Assembly (NCBI GenBank): GCA_947471745.1
Contig: CANJKZ010000400.1
Span: forward strand, 1,426,001-1,490,000
Direction: 5' to 3'
DNA from: Closterium sp. Naga37s-1
Taxonomy: Eukaryota; Streptophyta; Zygnematophyceae; Desmidiales; Closteriaceae
Length of the DNA stretch: 64,000 nucleotides
The notes beneath the pieces were generated by a model that did no database searches, was not told the DNA's origin, and was given only the letters and a program-made list of their open reading frames with translations. Both the position numbers and the translations under genes were made by a program. Position 1 is the first letter of the stretch; each line of letters starts with the position of its first letter. This document shows, piece by piece, positions 45,765-57,484 of this stretch.

Positions 45765-48700
45765 ATGTCAGGAGCCATTGTGCCATCGGCCGGCCAGGAG
45801 CAGCGCCGGCCATGCGATGTAGCGACGTTTCAGAGGAGCAACGTGCACATCCTGCTGTCGGATAAGGACACGGAGTCACGCCAAAATGTTCTCGAACTGC
45901 TTCGCCGCTGTTCGTACCGAGGTGCGTGAGCGCTGCCGCTTCTGCCTTGCGACAGATTAACTAGATCAATTTTCTCATACAGGGTTTCTTTCTCAGGCGT
46001 TTTCACGTGTAATACGTCTAATTTCGTCACCTTGAGTTGCTTTCCCTAGATTCACGACATCCCATGTACCAAGTTCTGTGCCTGCTTCGATTAACCGATT
46101 CCGTATTATTTTATTGTAACGTCTCTCGTTCCTACATCGCTGCCCGCCTGAACTTCCTTCCTTCTCCAGTGACGGCCGTCGAGAATGCACGACTGGCGTT
46201 GCAACTGCTGCGGTCGTCGAGCGACACGATAGATTTGATTCTGGCGGAGGTGGAGCTGCCGAACGGCAAGGGGTACAAGATGCTCAAGATCATCATGCGC
46301 GAGGAGCGCCTCAAAAACATCCCCATCGTCAGTACGTGCTCTGCTTCCCCGCGCTCACGGATACACTCTCCCAGCTAGTAGCACATCGGTCGTGTCTGTC
46401 GTTTAACGTCAGTCGGCTAGCGTCAGTCGGTTAACTGGTCGGCAATCGTCAGTCCGTTTCGGCTAACGACAGTCGGCTAACGTCAATCCGTTAACGTCAT
46501 TCAGCTGAGTTTTCGCCTGGCATCCGCCTCTCGCTGCCTTAACTTCCTAGTTAACTCGTTCTTTTACTACTCCTCACCGTCGCTGCCGCCTGTCATCGTC
46601 GCTGCCGGCTGCCATCGTTGCTGCCGGCTCGCACCGTTGCATACAGTCACCCACCAGCAGCAGCCCCCCACCGCTTAGCATGGACCTGTTCCGAAACATT
46701 GTCTTCTGAATCTTCTCTCCGGCTCGATTCTCCGACGCGTTCTGCTTCTGACCGGACATTTCTCATACGCATCTTGTTTTTCTCTCTCCCTCCCTCTTCC
46801 CCCCCCCCCTCTCTCTCTCTCTTTCCTCTCCTCTCCCCTCCCGCCCTTCCCTTCTCTCTCGTGGCCCGTCTCCGTGCACGGCGCGCAGTGATGTCGACGC
46901 GCGACGAGATGGCGATCGTGGTCAAGTGTCTGCGCCTCGGCGCGGCGGACTTTCTCGTGAAGCCGCTGCGCACCAACGAGCTGCTCAACCTCTGGACGCA
47001 CATGTGGCGCCGCCGCCGATCCGTGAGCACTCTCCGCCCTCTCCGCCTTCTCCGCCCCTCCGCCATCTCTGCCCTCTCCGCGCTCCTCCGTCGACCCGCT
47101 TTGCCTTGCGACCTTACGTCGCTTTTTATTGACTCGCGCCGTTGACTTGTTGCTGACTCGTGCCGCTGACTTGTTTTTGACGCGGACCGTTGACTTGTTG
47201 TTGACTCTCCCCGTTGACTCGTTATTGACTCGCGCCGTTGACTTCGTGCCGACTCGCGTCGTCGATTTGTTGTTCCCCGCCCCTCGCGAGTCCCTAAGAC
47301 CCAGTACTCGTCTCTGCTCCACCCCGCCACCACGCTCCCCTTCGTCCGCGCAGGTGGGGTTGGGGGAGGCTCCGCGGAACATGATGGCAGTGAGCGCAAG
47401 CGAGGTGGCGCACGACCTGGTGTTCGTGGATACGAGCGAGTCGAACACGGGCACCGGCAGCACGGACCTCTTCTCCGAAGAGACGGACGATAAGCGCCGC
47501 AGCAGCGTGCAGCAACAGCACCTGCAGCAGCAGCTTCAGGAGCAGCAGGAGCAGCAGCAGCAGTTGCATGAGCTGGAGCAGCAGCAGGAGCAGGTGCAGG
47601 CGCAGAGGCGGCAGCAGCTTGTGCTGCAGGAGCAGCAGCAGCAGAAGCAGCAGCAAGTGCTAGTGCGGAAGGAAAGGGAGGAGGTGACGGAGTCGGATGG
47701 AGAGGAGAGGAAGGAGGCGGGGCAAAACAAGAGGAAGGAAGCGGAGAGACAAGCAAAGGACACGTGGGGAGTGGGAAGGGACGACGTGTGGCGGAACAGA
47801 GCTGCGCGGGGAGTGGCGGAGCAGGGGGAAGAGGGGAAAGAGATATATGCGGAAGAAGAGATGGCGGAAGGGGAGGGGGAGGGGGAGGAAGTGGAGATGA
47901 TATTAGAGCGGCAGGAGCGAGAGCAGGCGGAGGCGAAGGAGGGCGGGCAGCAGCGGTGTGAGCTCATGCTGCTCGAGACGCGAGACGCGCCCGGGGGGAA
48001 AGGAGCGGGAGTGGAAGAGAGGGAAGAGAGCGACGCGGATGAGCAGCCGTTGAAGCAGCGGCACGTGGCGGCGCAGCGAGAGGGGGGGACGGCGGGGGGA
48101 GGTGGCGGAGTGGCGCACGGTGGAGCGCACGAGAGGAGGAGCAAGCTCGGCGCGCAGGACAGGGCGGAGCAGGAGGAGGTTGAGGGCCAGCCGCAGGTAC
48201 GCGTGCATCGGTCTCTTTCCGCCTTTCACCTCATCCTTTTATAGGAGGGTCTTTCCCTCCGTTTTCCTCGACCTCTTGAATTCCTTATATCGTCCCAACC
48301 CGCCCCTCCCTCCGCTCCCCTCCCCCTTCTCTCCGCCATCTCCGCTGCTCGTTTCGTCTTTCCTGCTATACATCTCCGCTCCTCTTCCCGCCCTTGTCTC
48401 TTCCCCTCATTCTCATCCTTCCCTTCTCTCTCTTTGTCGTTTCCGCACCCACTCCAACAGCCAATGCCTGCGCTCGAGCTCTCGCTCATGCTGCCACATG
48501 TCGCGCTGCCGTTGGACGTGCCATTTGCGTCCGAACGCCGTCTGCCGCCCGACCGAGCCGCGCTCGAGACCCCACGCCCCGCCATCCCCCCCGCTACGGC
48601 CGCCACTCTCCTCGCGCTCTGCACCTCCGCCGTGGGCGCCTTAACATCCGCGCCACCGCGCACCACACACATGGCCGCGACAGCTGCCGCTGCTGCTACA

Positions 48701-51700
48701 ACTGCAGCTACATCAGCCGATGATGCTGCTGGTGCCAGTGCCCGTGGTGTGGCAGGCGCAGCAGCAGGTGATGCTGGTGCCGCGAGTGCAGTGGCAGCAG
48801 ACCTCTCCTTGTTGCCCGCCTTCCCTCCCACCGCGCACCCCCTGCTCCCTCCGCCACACCACATGCTGCTGCGCCGAGCAGTCTCCCACGAACCCACCTC
48901 CGCGCCTCTCTTCCCCGTCGCCCGCCCTTCCCCATCCCCGCCCCTCCACGCGTCCCGCGCCCTCCCCACGCGCGCCTCCCCGCACCCTCCCGGCTCCGCA
49001 GCCGCTGCCACTCTTCTCCCCGCCTCGAGTCCCCTTCTGCCCTTCCGCCTCGCGCCCTCGCCCCCCTCTGCGCCGTCTGCGCCGTCTGCGCCCTCGCTTC
49101 ACTCCCCGCGCGCGCACCACGCGTTCCCCACGCGCACCATCAGCCAGCCCATCCTCCCCTCGGCGTCCGCCGCCAGCCCTCCCGAACTCCGCCTATCCTA
49201 TAGCCCGCCCGCGCCTGCACCCGCGCCCGCGCCCAGCCCGCCCGCGCCAGCTTCCGCTGCTGCGCGCGCCTCACATACCGCCGGGCGCGCTGCTCTGAGT
49301 CGCTCAGCGAGCGCGGAGCAGGCCGCGGAGAGGAGCGAGGCGCAGGGCGCGGGCGCCAAGGGCGCGGAACCCGCGCCCACGACGGGATTGCCTTTCGCCG
49401 GGCGACGGAGGTCGCCTGCACGGCTGGTCTCGAGGGCGGGTGCAGTTGCTGCTGCCCCCGCTTCTGCTTCCGCTTCTGCTTCCCCTCCTGTGTCTGCTCC
49501 TGCGTTGAAACGGGGAGGTGGTGAGGCGATGGCAGGACGGGGAAGGGTGGCTGGAAGTGACGCGAAGAGACAACAGCAGCAGCAGCAGGGCAGCGAGGTA
49601 GCAGGGAGGAGGAGTCCTGCAATCGCGGGTCGGAACCGGGGCAGTCCCCCTTCCCCCTCCGCCAGCGCCACACCTCCGCGGACGGCCTCACGCGCAGCAG
49701 CGCGCGCGCCTGCAAGCCCTGGGGGACTGCAGTCGCGCCTGGGGGCGGCGCAGCAACGTGCTGCTGGCGGGCTGTGTGGTGGAGGGAGGGGAGGGGTCGC
49801 GGAAGGTGCGGGGGTTTTAGTGGGAGGGGAAGGCAAAGCAGGCAGAGACGGGACGCACGGGGCTCACGGCATGGCGCAGAGCATGGCACAAGGCACAGGA
49901 CAAGGCTTGGCACAGGGCGCGGCTAGGTATGGTGAGGGGGCAGAGACGAATGTGAGTGGCGTCAGCAGTGGCAGCCTTGTAGCCGGGCACAGTGCAGCCT
50001 TCTGGAACCACATGATCGACCGCAGCGGCCTTAGGGGGTACCTGCCCCACTCGCTGCCCCACTCCCTGCCCCACTCCCCGCCCGCCATGCCTGCTCCTGC
50101 TCCGAACCTGCGCGCCGGATCGCCGAACCTGCCCAATGGAGCGCCGAGTCTGCGTGGCGGCGTGGGCAGCTTGGCGGGTTATAAGAGGCAACTATCAGGG
50201 GCAGCACGTGTGGAGCATGGGTCCGGACATGGGTCTGGACATGGGTCTGGACTGGGTGCCAAGTCGCCCTCCCCTGCTCCCTCTCCTGCTGCTACGCCAT
50301 CTGCTGCTTCTGCTCCCTGTGCTCCATCTGCTGCTTCCAGTGCCGCTGCCGCCACTGCGGCTACTGCCGCGGCAGCAGCGGGTGCTATTGCTACAGCGCA
50401 ACGCCAGGCAGTACCTGCCTTCCCGCGTCCCACCGTGCTCCCACCGGCGCCGCTGCGAGATCGCTCTCCGTTCTCCTCTGCTCACCACGCCCACACGCAC
50501 TCCTCCTCTGACCTCTTTTCTGCACAGCACGCTCCACCCACCCACACCACTCCTGACCGCTGCTTCTCCACCCAACACGTGCTGCAGCAACAGCAACAGC
50601 AGCAGCAGCAACAACACCAACAACAGCAGCAGCAGCAGCAGCAGCAGCCTGATTTTAACTCGCCTCCCTCCGTGCCTGCTCTCTCTCTTCACTCCAACCT
50701 CGCAGTAGCTGCAGCTGCTGCTGCCGCTGCCGCTGCTGCGTCGGGCCTGCCACCACAGCATCCCATCGTGCAATCACTAGCAGCCGCGGCCGCTGGCAAT
50801 GCCATGCAGCAAATGCAGCAACAGCAGCAGCAGCTGCAGCAGCAGCAGCAGCTGCAGCAGCAGCAGCAGTACCGCCCGTCTCACCATTCGCATGCTCTGG
50901 CTGCAGCAGCAGCTACGTTCGCCCATCTCCCCCCAGATGCAGCAGCAGCCGCCGTCGCAGCCTTCTCTCGCCTCCCTCCCGAAGCCCTTGCAGCAGCAGC
51001 TGCTGCTGCTGCATCATCCAACCACGCACACGCCTCCCTCCCTCTCCCTTCCTCCCTCCCACCTGCTAACCCCTTCTCCTTCCTCTCGTCCCTTGCTGCC
51101 GCTCCAGCCATATCCCCGTCCCTGCCGTTCCCCGGAATGACAGCAGCAGCGCAGTTTCTAGCGCCGGGAGCAGCAGCCGCTGCAGCTGCAGCCGCGGCGG
51201 CAGCGGCGGCGGGGGGGAGCATGGGTGCATTTAACCCGGCCATGCCTTTCCCCTCATGGCCCGACCCCTCTACCTCTGCCATGCTTTTCAACCCAACTAC
51301 TGACGCTGCTTCTGGGGGGGTAGCAGGAGGAATGGGCGGAATGGGAGGAACAGGAGGGATGGGAGGAATAGGCGGAATGGGAGGAATGGGAGGAATGGGA
51401 GGTATGGGAGGTATGGGGGGCATGGGGGGAATGGGAGGAATGGGGGGAGGGGTGGTGGGTGCAGTGGGAGGAGGAGGGGCAAGTGCAGGTGGGGATAGGT
51501 TGATGGAGAGGCGGGTGGAGGGATACCAGCGTCGGGAGGCAGCACTGAACAAGTTCAGGCAGAAGCGCAAGGAGCGGTGCTTTGAGAAGAAGATTCGGTA
51601 CGTGAGCCGAAAGAGACTTGCAGAGATGCGACCGCGAGTTAAGGGGCAGTTTGTGCGGAAGAAAACGGCGGGGAAAGGGCATGGCGGGCAGCAGGAGAGC

Positions 51701-51763
51701 GAGGAGGAGGACGAGGAAGAGGAGGAGGATGAGGAGGAAGAGGAGGAGGGAGGGAACGAGTAG
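45765..51763 (+). CDS. TOC1-like: TOC1/PRR1-like pseudo-response regulator with CCT domain
   Basis: Exons are 45765-45921, 46170-46331, 46889-47022, 47354-48196 and 48461-51763. Phases agree and introns are GT-AG, giving 1,532 residues. The pseudo-receiver domain (about residues 26-150) begins [10 protein letters not shown] and ends [18 protein letters not shown]. The site of the phospho-accepting Asp is Glu (LILAEVELP), as in clock pseudo-receivers. [12 protein letters not shown] shortly after is a TOC1-type signature. Exon 4 continues into Gln- and Glu-rich sequence. Exon 5 begins with LELSL, an LxLxL (EAR-like) repression motif, followed by long Ala/Ser/Pro, Gln and Gly-Met runs. The CCT domain ([20 protein letters not shown] to KGQFVRKK) is near the end, before an acidic tail. 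Plant TOC1 is a nuclear evening repressor of CCA1/LHY. This protein is about 2.5 times the length of Arabidopsis TOC1. Confidence 0.95.
47129..47275 (+). repeat. 24-bp tandem repeat in TOC1-like intron 3
   Basis: About six units of CCGTTGACTTGTTGTTGACT plus four bases, slightly varied, lie inside the third intron. The unit is a multiple of three and is open in one frame, but retention of the intron meets a stop at 47143-47145 in the exon 3 frame, so it is not read as protein from upstream. Confidence 0.8.
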
Positions 51764-53460
51764 CTCTGTGCTGGTTGCGGTAACAGCAGCACACGGTCGG
51801 CAGCATGCTGCCTTGGAGTGTGTGCTCCTGTGCTCATGTGCTTTGCCGCACGCCGTACCACCCGTCTCTCCATACCTCCCCATACCCGCCATTTCATCCC
51901 TGTTCTGTTAGATCCTCTCCCTTTTACCAACTATCTTCTGCACTCATCCCCTCCCCAGTCCTTCCTATTTTCTACCTGTTCTTCACTCGCTCACACCCTG
52001 CCACCAGTGCACTGGTGTGCCTGACTTGTGTTGTGCTTGCACGAGTTGCTCTCATAGCTCCACTCCGCGGTCGCTCCGTGGCCGTGTAGCAAAATAACAT
52101 CTAGCATTTCATAACATCCTTATTTGTTCCTTTCTACCTTGCTTTTGCTAGGCAAATTATGTGACCCTTGAGTTGCTACTGGTTGACAGCCTTTGTATAC
52201 TGGTACTAACGTCCTGCTAGACATAAGATGGATAAAAGTTGCATGTATATACTGTATGAGGCTTCTTAGTGTTGCTACCGTAAAGTAGCTTTCCATATCC
52301 CCCTGCAGAGCAGGCCCCTCCCCCCTTCCGTCTGGGTAAACAGAAAATGGGATTGATCAGGTGTAGGTGAATGATGGATAATGGTGTATCGGCTGCCATT
52401 GTTCCGGTACAGACATGTTTCGGCAAAAAAAATTGTGTCCCTCAAACTCATATTGCGTTACGAGACATGAAGCATTACATGACATCATGGCGTTGTGTCA
52501 GAACCTTGCGCTTCTGACAGCCGATTCCCGCGCAAACGGCGGAGCTGCGGAACCGCCATGAGATTCCGAGGATATCCTCGCAAAACTCAACTCAAATTTT
52601 CGCGAGTCGTATGTTGTCCAAACAAAGCGTACCCCCGTCGACACCGCTCTCACGAAAATGTACATCCACCGACGGTGCGGCGGCCTCCACCTGATCAGGG
52701 GAAATGGATCCTCCTCGCCTCTGTGAACTCTTTCACCACTCTGAATCCGTCTAGACCCTGGATTTCACCACTGAACCCAACTGTTTTTTCACTGATGGTT
52801 GCCTTTCTCTCTTCCTGAAATCCTTTCCCCAGCTTCCCTGAATGCCATTCCTTCTCATCATGTTCACAGCAGTTCGCTCACGAAGCCGAAGTCCATGGCT
52901 GCCGCTATTTGTTATCTACCATTAACGCTTTTCAATCATAGTCTTAGTCTGTCTTCCTAATCTTCAGATATGTTTGTCTCGAGGTCGACAAGACGGAAAT
53001 CACTAATCGTTGCAATCCATGGCTGTGTCTCCTGACGCGAACCAACCTTTTAACCTTAGTCGTAGTCATCGTGAAGAAGTAAACAAAGCTTTACGTCTGA
53101 TCTATCGGACAGAGATACGGTATTCGAAGCTTAGATGTTTCAGTCATTCGGAGCAATTACATTTCCGTCATCCAGCAATTACTCTCTTGACTGCATTTCT
53201 AATTTCTACTTCAGTATTCAGAACAACTTAGTTTTTTAAGTATTCTAGACATCTGATGAGCGCGGAACAGAGGGGGTTTGCCGAGATGCCACATGAGTCT
53301 TCTTTCGATCTCCATACGCTCCTTCGAATACCGAGGCCACGCCGCTCTCCAGCAGCGAGAACGTTTCGATTTGGTGATGACTGAGGCCGAGTATCTTTGA
53401 CTGCGAGTAGCGAGACTTCGTCATCTAGCGGCGGTGATTGAGAGGGTGTTTCCTGACAAT
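51764..53460. other. Intergenic region downstream of the TOC1-like gene
   Basis: About 1.7 kb without a supported gene. The first few hundred bases are probably the TOC1-like 3' UTR. Frames at 52495-52818 and 53010-53231 show no known domain. Confidence 0.4.
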
Positions 53461-53464
53461 AACC

Positions 53465-54716
53465 ACTGACGCTGACGATCGAACCGACGATTTCTGACTG
53501 TTAGAGACTAAGGACGGGGTCTATGAAGATTAGGGGCTGAAATATCTCAAAATCGTCAACTACAATTCTGGACAGAAAAGTCGTCGACACAAGAAACGTC
53601 GTCGACGATTAACGCACATTTAGAATCCTCTCAAACTCGAGTATGTTGTAGCCCTCGACTGTGGCTATCTTTCTAAATTTTGAATAGTATCAAAATATGG
53701 AGTATAACTCGAGTTATGAACTTCGGCGCACTAGGGGGTATGCTGCCATAAAAAACGTAACTCAATCATAATTATCTCACAAGTTCACACAAGAAAGTTA
53801 GAGTAGCAATAGAACCAGGTAGGAGGGGATGAGAAGGACGAGAGGGAAGGTCCGAAGGGAGTCCCCAACCAAGGAAACCCCATTCCACACAATTCCCCTC
53901 TCTATAGGCACCCCAACTTTGACATTTGTCACTTTCCCAACTCATGCCATCCACCTCACCCAACTTGGCCACACTTACCAACTTGGTTTGGCTTCTCCCA
54001 ACCACTTGGCATCATCTACAGTGATGGTGAAGAATTTCCCAACCCCCAAAAGTCTGTACCCCATATTGAGTCAACTCGCAAATTCCTATAGTCGTCGCAT
54101 CTCAATCAAAACTTGGAACGGTCATATCTTTCTCGTTCTTGCTTCGATCGCAGCGATTCTCGGTTCGTCGGGAAGCTCTTGAGCAGAGGAGTCACTTCAG
54201 ATATCTGCTCAAGCCAAATAACATTCACACAAACTCAGAAAATCCAAACAACACCAAACACAAATTCTTGCACACGCTCAAACCACGCATGCAACACACG
54301 AACATATGATGGGAGGCAGACAGACGTGAATGCAAATGATAGCATGACATAACACTGACCGTGACGATCGACATGATGACTTCTAGTGGTGACGATTGAA
54401 GTGACACTTTTTGACGGTGAAGAGGACTGCGATTTCCCACGGTGACGTTTAATGCGACTCTTTCCGAAGGTGACGACCAGGATTGCGATTTCTCAGGTGA
54501 TTATCAAATCGACGCTTCCCGACGGTGGCGATTGGAGTGACGTTTACCGGCGACGACGATAAGGATTGCGAATTCTTACGGTGACGATCAAAGCGACGCT
54601 TTCTGATGGTGACGACCGAGATGATGACTTCTGACGGTGACGATCAAGAATGGGGCTTCTCACGGTGACCGAATTGACCCTTCTCCTGAAGCGACGATCG
54701 AAGCGAATGAGAGGGC
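53465..54716. repeat. 28-bp minisatellite, dense at 54358-54716
   Basis: Tandem 28-bp units of the form GGTGACGATCAAAGCGACGC plus eight bases run for about 12-13 copies at 54358-54716, strongly diverged from one another. One isolated unit with the same pattern lies at about 53471-53500. The sequence between (53500-54355) is unique, AT-rich and without genes. No spacers separate the units, so it is not a CRISPR-type array. Confidence 0.78.
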
Positions 54717-54759
54717 CGGTCGGAATCACATTAACAGCAACGAGTGACGCTCATTCGGA

Positions 54760-56285
54760 GCTGCAAAGTGGCCAGCTGAGTGGATCCTGCTGGGACGACT
54801 GCTGCCTCGCTTCGCTGCTTCTGTCGCGTGGAAGCACTCCTCATACGGTTAAGTCCCCTCACACTTTCCCCTTCTCATCTTCACCGCTTCTGGTCCGTGT
54901 TTATCATTGCTCACTTTTGTACCGCGCTAATTCCTCGATGCGTGCTCGAAAAACAAAGAGTCGTTCTTAAATGGCGTTTGGCGATGGTAGCTCATGGCAC
55001 TTGGAAGGCTTGAGCTCATACTAGAGTCCTAGGTGGGTAGAGTAGAATTCATCCATACTCATGCCCGCGTCCCTTCCTTACCTCGTCCCCCTTGCCTGCT
55101 AGCTCGCGGCCCTAGTGCTGTGTGCTACCATCGCCTCCCTTTCACAGTGTCACAGTGCTATGTGCATTTTATCTTCAACTTTTGTTTGCGTTACTCATTC
55201 GTTCTTGTTATCTCTGCCTCCTTACATGCATATCTCTGCCTCTTGCTATCTATCTTGCTTCGACTGACTACTTGAGTTCCTTTCCCGCCGCTCGATCCAC
55301 TTGCTCTCCTTTGCTCCACCCCTCTCGTCGTTTCTATGGCAGCGTGGTGCGGGGAGGGAGGGCGGTGGGATGACGCATGGCAGGCAGTCACAGCGGTGTG
55401 CGAGCCTCCTGGAAGCCTGACGCCACTGTCCTGCAAGCAACCCATACGGCTAAGTTCCCTCTCCCTTAGCCCTTGCCATCCTTACCGCTTCTGCTTCGTC
55501 TTTATGATTGCCCACGGTTGTACCGCATTCTTTCGTCACCGCGTGCTCGAAACAAAAGAGGTCACTTTCGAATGCGAGCGATCAAATGTCGAGAGAGAGA
55601 TGAGCGCCGTTTGGCGATGGTAGCGCATGGCACTGGGGCGGCTTGAGCTCATACTAGAGTCGTAGGGGGGTAGAATAGAATGCATCCATAATCATGCTGC
55701 GTCCCTTCCTTATTTGCCTGCTAGCTCGGCGCCCTAGTGCTGTGTGCTACCATCACCTTCCCTTTCACAGCGTCATAGTGCCATTTGCTTTTTATCTTCG
55801 GCTTTCGTTTCCTCTCTCATCGTTCTTGTTATCTCTGCCTCCTTGCATGCATTTCACTACTTTCGTGCTTCTACTGACGACTTGGGTTCCTTTCCCCTGC
55901 TCTGTTTTCTTGCTCTCCTTCCCATCTCCTCTGGTGATATGGCAGCGTGGTGCGGGGAGGGAGGGCGGTGGGATGACGCACAGCAGGCAGTCACAGCGGT
56001 GTGCGAGCCTCCTGGAAGCCTGACGCCACTGTCCTGCAAGCACCCCCATACGGCTAAGTTCCCTCTCCCTTCGCCCTTGCCATCCTTACCGCTTCTGCTT
56101 CGTGTTTATCATTGCCCACTTTTGTACCGCATTCTTCCGTCACCGCGTGCTCGAAACAAATGAGCCCATTTTCGAATGGGAGCGATCAAAAGTTGAGTGA
56201 GAGATGAGCGGCGTTTGGCGATGGTAGCGCATGGCATTGGGGCGGCTTGAGCTCATACTAGAATGCATTCATACGCATGCTCAGC
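54760..56285 (+). repeat. About 600-bp tandem repeat, 2.5 copies
   Basis: A landmark (CATACGG(T/C)TAAGT) recurs at 54842, 55443 and 56047, so the period is 601-604 bp. Each unit carries a stretch with poly-T-rich flanks, the string GAGCTCATACTAGA and, in two units, an exon-like core: GGCAG followed by CGTGGTGCGGGGAGGGAGGG and about 80 more bases encoding GGRWDD(A)(W/Q)QAVTAVCEPPGS (about 55335-55440 and 55939-56045). The first unit's core is badly diverged. No complete gene can be built. Confidence 0.82.
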
Positions 56286-57074
56286 GTTCAAGGGAAATAT
56301 AAGGAATTGACAGAGCGATTGACCCCTCTTTTTCTCACGGTGACATTCTTCATGCCCCCTTCTCCTGCACTCCCCGTCTTCAACTCTTGCCCTTTCGTCC
56401 CACTTCCTCTTCCTGCTGTGATTACTCGTCTCTCCTTTCACACATTCTTCTGCTTCCATTAATCCGAATGAACAACTTCAATCCTTTCTCATGTTCTGCT
56501 GCCGTCCTCTCTTCTGCTGCGCTCTTCTCTTCTGCTCCCTTTCTCACTTCTGCTGCCCTCTTCTCTTCAGCTCCTCTTACAGTAGCGGCATGACACCTTG
56601 GAATGATTGTCAGTTCAACGTTAGCATTGACTGAGAAGAGGCAAGAGGGGGGACTACAGGCCAGGGCAACGTAAGTCTCCCTGCTTGCTTCTCGTCGCTT
56701 CTTTTCCTCGTTATCCATGTCGCTCAAGATTTTGACCCTCCCCCTTCTCCACTTGTTCCACATACGCTTGTCTTCACATCCTTTTTGCTTTCCATTTCCA
56801 TGACTGACTTTCCTCCTTGCGACATTCTATGTCTGTCACTTGCTATGGTCTCGGTCCTCGTTCTATGCTCATTTCTTGCATCGCCTCCCTTTAGGTGCCT
56901 TCTCTCCCAGACCCAGTACTTTGCCCCAGGGTGAAGGGAGTGCATGCAAATCCCCAAATCCGCAACTACCCAAATTCCCAGATGGAGGGAGGGAAAGGGA
57001 GACGGGAGAGAGGAGCACTGCCCTGACCGCGCCTACACTCTTGTAAGATGCCTATGCATCCTTCTGGATTGGAT
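56286..57074. other. Intergenic region, no supported gene
   Basis: About 790 bp after the 600-bp repeats. Short frames exist but none has a known domain. The last bases hold a short repeat (GCATCCTTCTGGATTGGAT) into which the solo LTR inserted. Confidence 0.4.
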
Positions 57075-57216
57075 TGTCAGAATGTTATATTTGTCTAGCC
57101 TGCAGTGGGGTACTCAATAGTGAGTACAACCCAACTTAGGGTTTGCTATATGTACTCAACTGCTTGCTAGTCCAAACCTCTCTTTCTCATTTATAACTTG
57201 CAACTGTTATTCAACA
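57075..57216 (+). repeat. Solo copia LTR (142 bp) with TGGAT target duplication
   Basis: The segment begins TGTCAGAATGTTATA and ends CAACA. It shares the core (GTGGGGTA, then GAGTACAACCCAA and TTAGGGTTTG) with the Copia-1 and Copia-2 LTRs. TGGAT lies directly on both sides (57070-57074 and 57217-57221). No gag or pol is nearby. This is a third, more diverged member of the same copia family, reduced to one LTR. Confidence 0.85.
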
Positions 57217-57221
57217 TGGAT

Positions 57222-57480
57222 CTCTGCATCCTTCTGGATTGGATCTTTGCCTCACTGTGTGCCTATGCCTTCTGGATCTATGCTTTTTGGATTGGATCTC
57301 TGCCTTTTCTGGATTGGATCTATGCCTCTGCGTGGATGCCTCTCGCTGCCATTCATTCTTCCACCTCTGCTGTTTTGAAACACCTCTCGCTGCCAGATAT
57401 AATCACCTCTCTGCTTGATACATTTGTGTCTTTTCTCCCAGCCAGCCAGCCAGCCAACCAGCCAGCAAGCCAGCCGGCCG
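57222..57480. repeat. Short degenerate repeats between solo LTR and 31-bp array
   Basis: Imperfect units around TTCTGGATTGGATCTCTGCC recur several times at 57222-57330. A (CCAG)n-like run lies at 57438-57484, just before the 31-bp array. Confidence 0.65.
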
Positions 57481-57484
57481 GCCA

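Noticed and set aside
47129-47353. Octapeptide repeat ([12 protein letters not shown]) as an N-terminal extension of exon 4 of the TOC1-like gene
   Set aside because: It lies in an intron with good splice sites. The receiver domain joins smoothly to exon 4, and reading through from exon 3 meets a stop.
54358-54716. 28-bp repeats as a CRISPR-like array
   Set aside because: Units are directly adjacent with no spacers, they are diverged, and the genome is eukaryotic.
57217-57232. Possible primer-binding site after the LTR at 57075-57216, which would make the 31-bp array the leader of a third copia element
   Set aside because: The bases after the LTR match the tRNA site poorly, TGGAT is present on both sides of the LTR, and no gag follows the array. 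A solo LTR explains it better.
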